Shown here one piece after another: positions 44,835-54,047 of a stretch of DNA of 64,000 nt (position 1 is its first letter; the number at the start of each line of letters is the position of its first letter). The notes beneath the pieces are model-generated. The model ran no database searches, was not told the DNA's origin, and saw only the letters and a list, made by a program, of their open reading frames with translations. Both the position numbers and the translations under genes were made by a program. Source of the stretch: a gamma proteobacterium symbiont of Stewartia floridana (GTDB taxonomy: Bacteria > Pseudomonadota > Gammaproteobacteria > Chromatiales > Chromatiaceae); assembly GCA_003676145.1 (NCBI GenBank), contig NAUB01000021.1, positions 1-64,000 of the forward strand. Reading direction: 5' to 3'.

Positions 44835-46306
44835 TTGCTACCCGCGGTGTTGGATCGACGCTTGACACTCTCCCAACGTTGCAGCGCCTCTCTTCTTGAG
44901 CTCTGTAAGTCGACAATGGGTTCGGGATAGGTTTTGCCTAGCTGCACACCCGCTTTGAACAGTTCGCTTGTTTTTGCCATCCAGGGGGCATACAGGCTCT
45001 TGCTGGGCAACGTGGACAATTCCGGCAGCCAACGCTTGATGTAGTTTCCGTTGGGGTCGAACCGTTCTGCCTGTCTCACCGGATTGAAAATACGGAAATA
45101 GGGTGCCGCATCTGCACCGCAGCCGGCACTCCACTGCCAACCCAGGCTGTTATTTGCCAGGTCCGCATCAACCAGCGTATCCCAAAACCAGCGGGCCCCA
45201 TCCAACCAGTGAATGCCCATGTTTTTAGTCAGCAGGGAGGCAACGATCATGCGCACCCGGTTGTGCATCCAGCCGGTTTGCCACAGTTCCCGCATACCCG
45301 CATCTACAATGGGTATGCCGGTCTCTCCCCGTTGCCATTTTTGCAGCAGGTTTTTGGCTTGCTTGTCTGACCGCCAAGGGTAGTCTGCAAACCGGGAGTC
45401 GAAGGGCAATCGGTCAGTGTCGGGGTTGTTTGCCAATAGATCGATGGCAAATTCACGCCAGGCCAATTGGCGCAGATATTGGCTGGCTCCCTCATTGTCG
45501 GTGTATGCCGGTGTGCCACCAATTCGGGCCGACAAGCCGTTGGCTATCTGTACCGGGCTGATCTCGCCAAAATGAAGATGAGCAGATAGACGGGATGTAT
45601 CGGAAAGGTCAGGCCTGTCTCTGCCGGTATGGTAATCATTGACCGTCTGTTGCATGAAGTCATGCAGCTTTTTAAAGGCGCCCGCTTCACCGGGCTGCCA
45701 GTGATTGTGAAACTCCCGGTACCAGGGGTTGCTTGGCAGCAGTTTCAGGCTGTCTATCTCCAGCGAATCAATCTCGTCGGGCAGCGGAGGCAGGGATTTT
45801 GGTGCTGGTTCCGTCGACCTTTGCAACATGCCCTGTTTTTGTAGCGCACGCCAGAAGGGGGTAAACACCCGGTAGCTGCCGCCATCGATTCGTCGGATCG
45901 AGTTACCACCCAACAGCTGATAGGAGTGAAACTGATGACAGCTGACACCCGCTTTGGTCAGTTCACGGCAGACCCGGCTATCCCGTTGTATCAACGCAGG
46001 TTCGGGCAGACAGGTAAAAAACAGATGTTGGCATTGATGTTTGATAGCCAGCTTGCGTAACACCAGACGACTCGATCCTTTGGCGATGATCAAGCCGGAT
46101 CCCAGCTTGCGCAGATCCCTATCCAGTGCGATCAGGCTGTTGTGCAGCCACCAGTTGGATGCTGCACCAGGCTGCCAGGGTTGTTCCTCCTCTGGCGCAT
46201 GGATGTAGACTGGTAGAAGATAATTCGCATCACGGATGGCGGCCAGCAGGGCCGGGTGGTCGGTCAACCTCAGATCCCTTCTTAACCAGAGGATCGACCG
46301 GGTCAT
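44831..46306 (-). CDS. phrB: Deoxyribodipyrimidine photolyase
   Basis: Flavin enzyme using blue or near-UV light to split cyclobutane pyrimidine dimers. The 491-residue class I photolyase has the antenna-binding N-terminal Rossmann domain (SILWLRRDLRLTDHPAL) and the FAD-binding helical domain with the WAREFAIDLL-like and NRVRMIVASLLTKNMGIHWLDGARWFWDTLVDADLANN signature. The Trp electron-transfer region is present (NSLGWQWSAGCG). It lies two bases after the MerR-type regulator and is coupled to the DUF523 gene, so all three form one operon, as in LitR-controlled loci. Confidence 0.97.
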   Translation of the reverse strand: MTRSILWLRRDLRLTDHPALLAAIRDANYLLPVYIHAPEEEQPWQPGAASNWWLHNSLIALDRDLRKLGSGLIIAKGSSRLVLRKLAIKHQCQHLFFTCLPEPALIQRDSRVCRELTKAGVSCHQFHSYQLLGGNSIRRIDGGSYRVFTPFWRALQKQGMLQRSTEPAPKSLPPLPDEIDSLEIDSLKLLPSNPWYREFHNHWQPGEAGAFKKLHDFMQQTVNDYHTGRDRPDLSDTSRLSAHLHFGEISPVQIANGLSARIGGTPAYTDNEGASQYLRQLAWREFAIDLLANNPDTDRLPFDSRFADYPWRSDKQAKNLLQKWQRGETGIPIVDAGMRELWQTGWMHNRVRMIVASLLTKNMGIHWLDGARWFWDTLVDADLANNSLGWQWSAGCGADAAPYFRIFNPVRQAERFDPNGNYIKRWLPELSTLPSKSLYAPWMAKTSELFKAGVQLGKTYPEPIVDLQSSRREALQRWESVKRRSNTAGSK

Positions 46307-46308
46307 GA

Positions 46309-47235
46309 TCAGTGGCCTATCATCAATCTGTCATCGATTTGAACCACAGCCGCAGCCAAATCCACTGCCAGTGGTATTGCGCCCGCTTGTAATATCTCCG
46401 CTTGATGGGTCTGTGTGATTGATCCGCCGACAAATACCGGCTCATTCACTTTTTGCACCAAAGCAGGCAGATGACTCTGCAACAGAGCCACTGGAGGTTC
46501 CAAGCTGCCGAACAGGACCAAGGCTTCACTGTGGGCGCGGTTGATTGTCATCGGCAGGTATTCCAAGCTCAAATCCGGTCCCAACAAAACGGGCCTGTAT
46601 CCCTGAGTCATCGCTTTCAGGCTGAACAGAAGAAGTTCAACTTCACTGTATTCATTCGGCAGACAGGCACCCAGCAGTCGCCTACCGCGGGCTTGTGCGG
46701 ACTGGTGATGAAAGCGCGCGCCGAGTTTGTTGCGCAGGTAGGTATGAAAGAAGCGGCTTTCCACTTCTGCCAAAGGCTGACTGCTTCGCCTTTGCTGCAA
46801 CTCGTGAAGCATGGGTTGCAGTAGCAGACGGGTTACCAGTTCGATTGGGTAGAGGGAGAGCGCCTCATTGTAGCTGCCGTCGAGGGCGTTTTCATCGAAT
46901 TCTGCGATCGCCTGAAGCATTCTGCTGCGATAGGTTTTCCAGACATCACTCTCTTCAGCCTGGGGTGAATCCACGGCTTGCAGTAACGTACCATCGTCAG
47001 AGAGCCGGTTCTTGACCTGGCCGATCGAGATACCCTGATCGATAAAATCCATGATCTGTCGGATCAGATGGATATGATCGTCGGTATAGAGCCTGTGTCC
47101 TTTCGGGGTTCTCTCCGGTTTTATCAGACCATAGCGTCTCTCCCAGGCGCGCAGCGTTACGGGATTGATGCCGGTCAGTTCGGAGACCTTTCGAATCGGA
47201 TAAAAACCGTTTTTGTAAGAGGGTTGTTCTTTCAT
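46309..47235 (-). CDS. MerR-family regulator, class II LitR-like
   Basis: A 308-residue regulator. The N-terminal MerR winged helix (11-79) has YPIRKVSELTGINPVTLRAWERRYGL and PKGHRLY, as in CarA/CarH/LitR. The C-terminal part retains a helical bundle and Rossmann-like B12-binding fold. However, the axial-ligand motif ExHxxG of CarH reads NEYSEVE (194-200), with Ser where His should be, and the bundle EH pair is ES (159-160). Cobalamin sensing is therefore unlikely, as in class II LitR of Pseudomonas putida, which is instead controlled by a short LOV protein. Photolyase follows two bases downstream; TACA sites precede it. Confidence 0.88.
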   Translation of the reverse strand: MKEQPSYKNGFYPIRKVSELTGINPVTLRAWERRYGLIKPERTPKGHRLYTDDHIHLIRQIMDFIDQGISIGQVKNRLSDDGTLLQAVDSPQAEESDVWKTYRSRMLQAIAEFDENALDGSYNEALSLYPIELVTRLLLQPMLHELQQRRSSQPLAEVESRFFHTYLRNKLGARFHHQSAQARGRRLLGACLPNEYSEVELLLFSLKAMTQGYRPVLLGPDLSLEYLPMTINRAHSEALVLFGSLEPPVALLQSHLPALVQKVNEPVFVGGSITQTHQAEILQAGAIPLAVDLAAAVVQIDDRLMIGH

Positions 47236-47553
47236 GAACCTGTTTGAAATGTTAAAACTTATACATAGTGTACAATAATTTTTAGAGATTTGTACGTTAA
47301 GAATTACCCTGGGATTGAGTGGCTTTTATTGCCTGGCAGAGTGCATTGGGTTGGTCTTGACAGGCTTCAGGCAATTCTCCTTAGACTGGCTGAGTAATTC
47401 TTTTTAATCAGTGTGTTATGGAGATACAAAAGGAAAGCATTTGGATCGATTGACTATTCTGCTTGAGGCAGGGTATCAATTCTGTTTTATTTGCCGACTC
47501 AATCGTTCGGATTGATATCCACTGTTTGGCTTAATTATCGGGTATCGGAGATC
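47236..47553. other. Divergent promoter region of the LitR-like and globin genes
   Basis: 318 bases with no gene. Next to the regulator it has the TACA units at 47260-47296. Closer to the globin gene nothing clear is seen. Confidence 0.5.
47260..47296. promoter_or_regulatory. TACA-type boxes upstream of the LitR-like gene
   Basis: TATACA (47260-47265), TGTACA (47269-47274) and TTGTACG (47290-47296). They resemble the tandem units at 41330-41383 and lie 25-61 bases before the regulator's start, so self-control is likely. Confidence 0.5.
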
Positions 47554-47943
47554 ATGCAACCAGCAGCAACACATTATGAAAGAGTGGGCGGCGAAAAATC
47601 GGTACGTGAACTGGTCGATCGCTTCTATGACCTGATGGATGAGCAGGACGATCTCACCGAATTACGTCAGTTGCATGCCAAGAGCCTCAAGGTCTCTCGA
47701 GAGAAGTTATTCATGTTTCTCTCTGGCTGGTTGGGCGGCCCATCGCTGTATACTGACAAGTATGGTCATCCAAGACTCAGAGCGCGCCATCTTCCCTTCA
47801 GTATCGGCATCGAAGAGCGGGACCAATGGATGCAATGTATGAAAACCGCCATGCAGCAGATGTCGATGGATGAGTCACTACAGCAGGAGTTGCTCCAGGC
47901 TTTTTTCAAAACCGCGGATTTTATGCGCAACCGGGAAGATTGA
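47554..47943 (+). CDS. Group II truncated haemoglobin
   Basis: A 129-residue 2-over-2 globin of the GlbO type, binding O2, NO or peroxide. His79 in ARHLPFSIG is the proximal haem ligand (F8), Trp92 matches the G8 Trp of group II, and Tyr25 is at B10. I prefer the ATG at 47554 (MQPAATHYERVGG), since the upstream in-frame ORF to 47491 reads through non-conserved sequence. It is divergent from the LitR-like operon. Oxidative or nitrosative stress protection is the usual idea. Confidence 0.92.
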   Translation: MQPAATHYERVGGEKSVRELVDRFYDLMDEQDDLTELRQLHAKSLKVSREKLFMFLSGWLGGPSLYTDKYGHPRLRARHLPFSIGIEERDQWMQCMKTAMQQMSMDESLQQELLQAFFKTADFMRNRED

Positions 47944-48064
47944 GTGACTGATCAGGCCATGCAGATCCCGATCCTCTACCATCGTATTGGAAACGGATGG
48001 TCTGTCTGAACGACCAAGACTGAAGCAGTGCAGCGCCATTCAGCGTCTCTTCGAAAAACCATTC

Positions 48065-48487
48065 TCAATCGATCAATACCCCTTTTTGGGCATACCAGTC
48101 TTTGTCAATGCGCCAGCTGACCCGCTCGATATCCTCTCTGTTGAGGACCAGTTTGCGCACTTTTCCCTGGATTTCACCCAGCTGTTTTTGTGCCGCTATC
48201 ACGTCCGGGTCCTGTTCGCTTTTGCGACTCAAACGGGGAAAGATCATGCTGAGAAATTTCACCGCCGGCACAGCGCTGGTTCTCGGTGTTGAGATAATCG
48301 CTGTTGCCCCTTTGATCTCCAATGCTCTGAAGGTATAAGGATAGGCTGCAATTTGCTTATCCTGCTTGAGCATCTCATCGATCTCTGCAAGTCTGAAGTC
48401 AAGGGTTAACAGCCAGGCCAACAGGCTCAAACCGACCAGACTGCCCAAGATGCCGGCATAGATCTTGGTGCCGCGATCAAGACTCAT
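48065..48487 (-). CDS. Membrane-anchored protein of unknown function
   Basis: About 140 residues from the ATG at 48487 (MSLDRGTKIYAGILGSLVG). One span (about 9-30) is followed by an extracytoplasmic domain with no known motif. The region FRALEIKGATAIISTPRTSAVPAVKFLSMIFPRLS is the likeliest conserved core. I cannot name a family. It is convergent with the globin gene. Confidence 0.65.
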   Translation of the reverse strand: MSLDRGTKIYAGILGSLVGLSLLAWLLTLDFRLAEIDEMLKQDKQIAAYPYTFRALEIKGATAIISTPRTSAVPAVKFLSMIFPRLSRKSEQDPDVIAAQKQLGEIQGKVRKLVLNREDIERVSWRIDKDWYAQKGVLID

Positions 48488-48605
48488 GGTGTTGCTCCCG
48501 AAAACCGACAGCATATTGAATCCTGCTCGTCAGGCTCAATGACAATCCTCATGGAGGATGGTGTGACTCTCCGGGTGTCGTCCGGCACCTGCTAACCGCT
48601 ACCGA

Positions 48606-49529
48606 TTACAGAGCGTACTCACCGCCGTAGGGTTCTTCACCTTCAACGACAGGCAGGGTCAGGCGATTCCCCCAGTGAGACCAGCCGCCGTTGTAGAGTC
48701 GCACATCGCTGTAACCGAGGTGTTTGAGTTGCAGATAGGAGAGGCTCATGCGAAAGCCGTCGTGACAGTAGACATAAATGGTCTTGTCTTTGGCGATCTC
48801 TTTATAGAGTGAGGCAATGGTTTCATCGTCCCGCCACTTTTGGGCGCTTGTGCCATCCAGACTCACAATGTTGATTGCCCCGGGAATATGGCCGGCGGAT
48901 ATGGAGTGCTTGACCACCTCTCCGGTATACATATCCTTCGGCCTGGCATCGAGCAGGACAAAATTCGGATCGCGGCTCGATACGATCTTGTCATAGACAT
49001 CGGTCCATTCCACATACAAATCAGGATTGGCTTGTTGCAGATTGACGTTGCCGGGTTGTGGCTGAGGTGTGGGATCTGTTGTCATCTCTTCGAAGGCACT
49101 CCAATCCACAGTACCCCCATTGAGAATCTTTACCTGTTCAGTATTGAAACCATAGAGTTCGAGCAGGTAGAAGAGACGTGTTGTCAAAGCGGTGTTTGAG
49201 TCGTCGTAGAGGAGCAGGGTGGAGTCATCATTGACACCCCACTGGCGTAAGGTGGACTGGAACTGATCTTTGGATGGAAAACGCATCAATGGGTAGGCCT
49301 GATTGTCGCCGAGATCTTTGAATCGTTGTACCTGAATGGCACCAGGAATATGCCCCACGGTATGGTAGCGGTGTGGATGATAGCGGACTTCGAGAATCAC
49401 CAGATTGTCATCATCGATATGTTCGGATAGCCAGTCCGAGTCCACCAGAAATTCAGCTTCGGCGAAAACGCTGGATGTGATCAGAAGTAACAGAGAGAAG
49501 AGTAAAGGTCGTTTCATTGCATCACTCAA
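48606..49529 (-). CDS. Two-domain periplasmic sulfurtransferase (rhodanese)
   Basis: A 307-residue tandem rhodanese exported by a signal peptide (about 1-23, ending VFAEA). The C-terminal domain holds the active-site Cys255 in YVYCHDGFRM, a CxxGxR loop, and the N-terminal domain is inactive, as expected. The GHIPGAIQV and AGHIPGAINI motifs begin each domain. It transfers sulfane sulfur, for example from thiosulfate, which would suit a sulfur-oxidising organism. The start is either 49529 or Met5 at 49517. Confidence 0.94.
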   Translation of the reverse strand: MSDAMKRPLLFSLLLLITSSVFAEAEFLVDSDWLSEHIDDDNLVILEVRYHPHRYHTVGHIPGAIQVQRFKDLGDNQAYPLMRFPSKDQFQSTLRQWGVNDDSTLLLYDDSNTALTTRLFYLLELYGFNTEQVKILNGGTVDWSAFEEMTTDPTPQPQPGNVNLQQANPDLYVEWTDVYDKIVSSRDPNFVLLDARPKDMYTGEVVKHSISAGHIPGAINIVSLDGTSAQKWRDDETIASLYKEIAKDKTIYVYCHDGFRMSLSYLQLKHLGYSDVRLYNGGWSHWGNRLTLPVVEGEEPYGGEYAL

Positions 49530-49756
49530 AGGTATTGATTTTAAGTCGGTTTCTTCAACCTGGTTTTTTATGATTGTGGATCACAAATACTTTAGCTGAA
49601 TCACCGGTTTATTCAATCACATTGAGTGATCCCGGGATCGGTTGGCAGAGATAGCGAGTGTTTGTATACAGCGGGGATTTCGGTTCGGCCTGGAAAATAG
49701 CTTTTCAGCCACCCTTTGACTGGATCAGAAGCGGAAGCAGAAGTAGGCAGCGGGAT

Positions 49757-49781
49757 GATGGGCCCGTTCTCCGGGCCCATC
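49757..49781. terminator. Perfect hairpin downstream of the SPOR gene
   Basis: GATGGGCCCG-TTCTC-CGGGCCCATC has 10-base perfect arms, starting 13 bases past the stop of the SPOR-domain gene. There is no T-run. It is a probable transcription-end or RNA-stabilising hairpin. Confidence 0.6.
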
Positions 49782-49793
49782 GGTCGCGACAGG

Positions 49794-51335
49794 CTAGTTG
49801 ATCAGATAAGACTGTACCTGCTTCATGGTATGCAGAGAGGGTTTTTTCCGCTCAATGTAGCGCGGCAATCCGTTCAGTCTGCTTTCGGCCTCCTGACGAC
49901 TGGCGTAGTTACCGTAAACAAGGGCAAACTGCTTGGATTGGTTAACGCTAACAGGAAGGTAGGCAAGCTCATCCTGCAACTGTTTGCTGTAGCGTTCCGC
50001 CAGTTTGTAGAGTTGTTGTTTGTCCGTCACCGTCGCTATATGGATGGTGTAGTTTTCAGCCGGTTGCTGTGCGATCCATTGTCCGCTGTGGATGACTCCA
50101 TCTTTACCTATGGATCTGTTTGGACGGATGTTGTTGACTCGGCCATCGAGCGTATCCACCTGATCGCCGATATGGGAGATCTGTTGATTGAGTGTTTCAA
50201 TCTCCTGCTGCATGATTTTATCATTCTGCAGGGATTTATCGCCAAGCTGGAGCATCAGGTTCTCATTCACCACCAACTGCTGGCTATTCTCAGTGACACC
50301 ACTCTGCAGTTGCAGGTTGTGCAGCTGTTCGGCTGTCCAGTTTGACTGGTTGTAGAGGTAGAAGCCCACTAGAGCGACCAACAACAAGGCGATGGCACTG
50401 CCAAGAAAACGGAAATGCTTTTTCTCGACCATGATCAGGCTGTAGAGAGCCCTGGCGGTCTGTCCCGCACGATCCTGCAGATCCGATATTTGCTCAGTGT
50501 GCTCTGCGGTCTGATTTCTCAGTTCCTCGATGGCAGTGGCAAGTTCGGAGGTACGGTTGTTCAAAATTGTCGTGGAGCGGGTGAGCTCACGACTCTTGTT
50601 TGTCAGCTCTTGCGCCGTGGTATCGAGGTGAGCGATCCGTTTCTCCAGGGCCTGATCCACTTCCTGCATCTTTAGCAGGCGCGCCTGGCTGGCCTTGATC
50701 TCCTCTTCAGCCTTGACCAGGTCCTGGCTGATTACCTCGGTTTTGTTATCGAGTGCATCATCCCGTTGCTGAGTGTCCGTTGCCAGAGTATTGATTTCGT
50801 TTAGCAGCTCCCCTTCGAGTTCATGCAACAATTTGGCATTGTCCTTGATACTCTTATTGAGTGCTTTGGTGGTTGATTTGGACTTTTTCGAGAGCTCATC
50901 TGTCCGTTCGATCAGCGTCAAAAGACCTTCATTCAATGTCCCCATTTCCGATTCGGTTTTTTCACTGACTTGTGTCAGTTGCTTGGTAACCGATCTGATC
51001 TCTCTACTGATTTGGGTCGACTTGCCGGAGAGTGATTTGTAGGCATCATCCAGTTCGCCGAGTTGTTGATAGGCTTCTGACACTTTGCTCGTCAGATCAC
51101 TGCCTTTTTCACTCAGATCGAGAAGTTTTGACTTAACGCCTTTATTGGCACTGCTCAATTCACTTCTCAGATCATCAAGATCGGCATCTATCTTGCCAAT
51201 TTTGTTGTTGAGTTCATTGGGCAGTGATGCGGTATTGCTGCCGGATTCCAGCGGTATGAGTTTTTTCTGAGAAGTGTTGTCCGGTGAATTTTCAGCCACG
51301 TTAGATGGTTCAATAGCGTGTTTTGAATTGGACAT
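49794..51335 (-). CDS. Large coiled-coil protein with one span and C-terminal SPOR domain
   Basis: A 513-residue protein from the ATG at 51335. The first about 300 residues are acidic heptad-like coiled coil (repeats such as SSANKGVKSKLLDLSEKGSDL and KEITSKLD-type units), predicted cytoplasmic. A single span follows (HFRFLGSAIALLLVALVGFYLY), then a second short coil, and finally a SPOR domain (YTIHIATVTDKQQLYKLAERYSKQL to the end). SPOR domains bind denuded peptidoglycan at the septum, so it may link a cytosolic scaffold to the division site, as DamX does with a shorter N-part. No partner genes are adjacent. Confidence 0.88.
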   Translation of the reverse strand: MSNSKHAIEPSNVAENSPDNTSQKKLIPLESGSNTASLPNELNNKIGKIDADLDDLRSELSSANKGVKSKLLDLSEKGSDLTSKVSEAYQQLGELDDAYKSLSGKSTQISREIRSVTKQLTQVSEKTESEMGTLNEGLLTLIERTDELSKKSKSTTKALNKSIKDNAKLLHELEGELLNEINTLATDTQQRDDALDNKTEVISQDLVKAEEEIKASQARLLKMQEVDQALEKRIAHLDTTAQELTNKSRELTRSTTILNNRTSELATAIEELRNQTAEHTEQISDLQDRAGQTARALYSLIMVEKKHFRFLGSAIALLLVALVGFYLYNQSNWTAEQLHNLQLQSGVTENSQQLVVNENLMLQLGDKSLQNDKIMQQEIETLNQQISHIGDQVDTLDGRVNNIRPNRSIGKDGVIHSGQWIAQQPAENYTIHIATVTDKQQLYKLAERYSKQLQDELAYLPVSVNQSKQFALVYGNYASRQEAESRLNGLPRYIERKKPSLHTMKQVQSYLIN

Positions 51336-51597
51336 GGTGTAGCCCTCGAATTGCGATGCGCGTGGGGCGTACTGGCGCATTATTTTTAAGAATAAGAATC
51401 CCCTAGGTCCGCAAAATTAGCAAATAGTAATATACAAATATAATTAGTTTTGTTTATGGTTTTTCTAGTGATCATAAAAAAATGTATAACTTGTTGTTAT
51501 TAAGGGGGAAAATATTATGAAGATTTGAAGGGGGCGAAACAGTTTGTCGGCGCATTATCCTCGATTTTTTCCGGATACCCGAGAATGGGGCGCAAGA

Positions 51598-51750
51598 TTA
51601 TGGGTTTTGTTTGAAGCCCGGATACTGGTCGACACGCCAGCGCTGTTCCTGGTGATCTTCCGGATCGACAAACCTGAGTTTTGACCAAGAGGCAATCCCA
51701 ACAATGAACAACAGTATCAATATGATCGAGACAGATTTCGGGGTAAACAT
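51598..51750 (-). CDS. Small single-span membrane protein
   Basis: A 50-residue ORF from the ATG at 51750: MFTPKSVSIILILLFIVGIASW, then a hydrophilic tail with RFVDPEDHQEQRWRVDQYPG. One span at about 6-24. No clear Shine-Dalgarno sequence is seen, so confidence is limited. It is divergent from the YdbH-like gene across 45 bases. An A+T-rich 217-base gap separates its stop (51598) from the SPOR gene start. Confidence 0.4.
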   Translation of the reverse strand: MFTPKSVSIILILLFIVGIASWSKLRFVDPEDHQEQRWRVDQYPGFKQNP

Positions 51751-51795
51751 ATGGCGTAGTATAAAGGAACCTCTGATAAATAATGGATACAACCT

Positions 51796-53916
51796 GTGGG
51801 TAAATTCCAGTTGCATAAAGTGAGGCTCAGTTTCAGCCGTCTGTGGTTACGGCACGCAGGTTTGTTGTTGTTTAAAAGTCTCACCTGTCTGTTGTTGGGA
51901 GCGTCTCTGCTGTCGATCTCCCGAACAGCTGTTTCGTTGAGTGATTTTTCCATACAGACGGATAAGTTAATGTCCGATGTGTGGTTCGCAGAGGGAGTAG
52001 TGCTGAATCTGAATCAAACGGCAGAGGGGCTGAGTCTCCATTTGACCCTTTCAGAATTCAGTCATCAGGCACTCCCTGGATCAGTGAAAGGTATTGAGTT
52101 TCGTTGTAGCGCCGTGCAGCAGGTTGATCACAGCTATTACTGCCCACAAGGAAGGTTATCGATCGCCGAATCCCCTTATGGTGGGCAACAGGCGGATATG
52201 GAATTGAATTATATCGATTCAGAGCATATTGAGATCAAACTGGATGGATTGATTATTGCGCAAGGGGGAGTGAGTTTTGATCTGACACTGAAAGATAGCA
52301 GTTGGCAATTGAGTCTGACTGGGACGGACTTGAATACAGATGAGCTCAGAACGCTGCTGCCAACGGATATAATCCCGCAGTCGTGGGATCTTGCGGGCCG
52401 TTTATCAATCGAAGCCAAGCTGTCCGGTACCGCATCGACACTGCAACAGGCTGAAGTCAGGACGGAAATCAAACAGCTCAATTATGCGGACGAGGAAGGC
52501 CTGCAGGTTGCGGAGGGGGGTTCAGGAAACCTCCATTTTAAAGCCGAGAAGCGTGATCAGCGATGGATTGGTTCGGCTCGTTTGCTGCTCGACCAAGGTC
52601 AGTACTACTCTGACCCTTATTATCTTGATCTAACGGAATCACCTCTTAATCTGACACTCAAGGGGGATTGGTCAGCTAAGCAGAATCAACTCCACTTGAA
52701 ACAGGCCGATTTACAATGGTTACCTACTGTGGCAGTGCAGGGGAGTGCGCAGATCGACCTGACTGAATTGGCACTCCAGCAGGCAAGCATAGAGTTTGCA
52801 ACCGACCATCTGGATCAACTCTATCAATCCATCATCCAACCGATGGTGATCGGCAGCATGGCCGATGAACTGGAGATTACCGGTGGTATAGAGGGAGAGA
52901 TGGAACTCGTTGATGGTGAGGTGACACTGTTCAGGTCTGAACTTAAGTCGATCGATGTGGACGATTTGCGGGGGGTGTTCGCACTCTATGATCTGCATGG
53001 GTTGTTAGCCTGGTCAAATCGTGAAAATGGTCACGCGAGCCATTTCGATGTGCAAAAGGGACATCTGTATCAAATTCCCCATGGACCGCTCAGTGTCAAT
53101 CTGCAAGCTCTGCCCAATGGCATCAGCTTGTTGAAACCTCTCGATATCCAACTGCTGGGAGGTCATATCATCATCGATCGACTGGAAGCGAAAAATCTGT
53201 TTTACGGTAGTCCCGAATGGGAGACCGGTGCGGAAGTAGTCAACCTCTCTTTGCAGAAGCTCTCTACCGCTTTCGATTGGCCAATCCTGAGCGGTGAGTT
53301 GAATGGTAGGTTGCCCAGGATGCACTATCAGGATGAATCTCTGGATTTTGATGGTGCGTTGCAGGTGGATGTATTTGGTGGAAGGATCGAAGTTGAACAA
53401 TTGAAGATCAAACAGCCTTTGGGTCGGGTTCCAGAGCTGTTTGCGTCTGCTGAGTTGACTGGACTGGACCTGGAACAGATCACCCGGACCTTCTCGTTTG
53501 GCCATATCGAGGGGGGGCTGGAGGGGAAGGTCAACGACTTACATCTGTTGAATTGGGAGCCTGTGGCGTTTCAGGCTCAGTTCAATTCGCCAGAAGATGA
53601 CGATCTGCCGCATCGGATCAGTCAGCGGGCTGTGGATAATCTTACCTCCATCGGAAATGGCGTAGGCGGCAGTTTACAGAATACCTTCTTGGGTATTTTC
53701 AAAGAGTTTCGCTACAATCGAATAGAGTTACGAGCCACCCTTGATGGGGATCTTGCCGAGTTGGGTGGTATCGACCATCCCGATGGGGGCTACTATCTGG
53801 TGAAAGGGGCCGGTTTACCAAGAATTGATGTCATAGCCCGCAATCGGCGGGTGGCCTGGAAGACACTGGTGGAACGTCTGAAAAATATCCGTGTCGAAGG
53901 GATGGAAGTGCAGTAA
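51796..53916 (+). CDS. ydbH: YdbH-like AsmA-family intermembrane phospholipid transport protein
   Basis: A 706-residue protein with an N-terminal anchor span (about 23-47) and a long beta-rich periplasmic body. Beta-strand repeats such as VQGSAQIDLTELALQQASIEF and the LSGELNGRLPRMHYQDESLDFDGALQVDVFGGRIEVEQLKI region are typical of the C-terminal DctA-YdbH domain. YdbH forms a bridge for phospholipid flow to the outer membrane, redundantly with TamB and YhdP. It starts at a GTG (51796). It is shorter than E. coli YdbH (879 residues). The lipoprotein gene downstream supplies its likely partners. Confidence 0.85.
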   Translation: MGKFQLHKVRLSFSRLWLRHAGLLLFKSLTCLLLGASLLSISRTAVSLSDFSIQTDKLMSDVWFAEGVVLNLNQTAEGLSLHLTLSEFSHQALPGSVKGIEFRCSAVQQVDHSYYCPQGRLSIAESPYGGQQADMELNYIDSEHIEIKLDGLIIAQGGVSFDLTLKDSSWQLSLTGTDLNTDELRTLLPTDIIPQSWDLAGRLSIEAKLSGTASTLQQAEVRTEIKQLNYADEEGLQVAEGGSGNLHFKAEKRDQRWIGSARLLLDQGQYYSDPYYLDLTESPLNLTLKGDWSAKQNQLHLKQADLQWLPTVAVQGSAQIDLTELALQQASIEFATDHLDQLYQSIIQPMVIGSMADELEITGGIEGEMELVDGEVTLFRSELKSIDVDDLRGVFALYDLHGLLAWSNRENGHASHFDVQKGHLYQIPHGPLSVNLQALPNGISLLKPLDIQLLGGHIIIDRLEAKNLFYGSPEWETGAEVVNLSLQKLSTAFDWPILSGELNGRLPRMHYQDESLDFDGALQVDVFGGRIEVEQLKIKQPLGRVPELFASAELTGLDLEQITRTFSFGHIEGGLEGKVNDLHLLNWEPVAFQAQFNSPEDDDLPHRISQRAVDNLTSIGNGVGGSLQNTFLGIFKEFRYNRIELRATLDGDLAELGGIDHPDGGYYLVKGAGLPRIDVIARNRRVAWKTLVERLKNIRVEGMEVQ

Positions 53917-54047
53917 GCGGCTTTTGCCGCAAGCAAACACTGATTGAGTCACGCTTCTTCATTTCACCAACTGTCGGAATCCGGCAACACCAGCGGAGCG
54001 GTTTCGATCTGTATCGGAAAGAGTGAACATTCAGGATAACCTATACG

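Noticed and set aside
46309-47235. B12-dependent CarH-type photoreceptor
   Set aside because: The axial His motif is replaced (NEYSEVE), so cobalamin sensing is unlikely.
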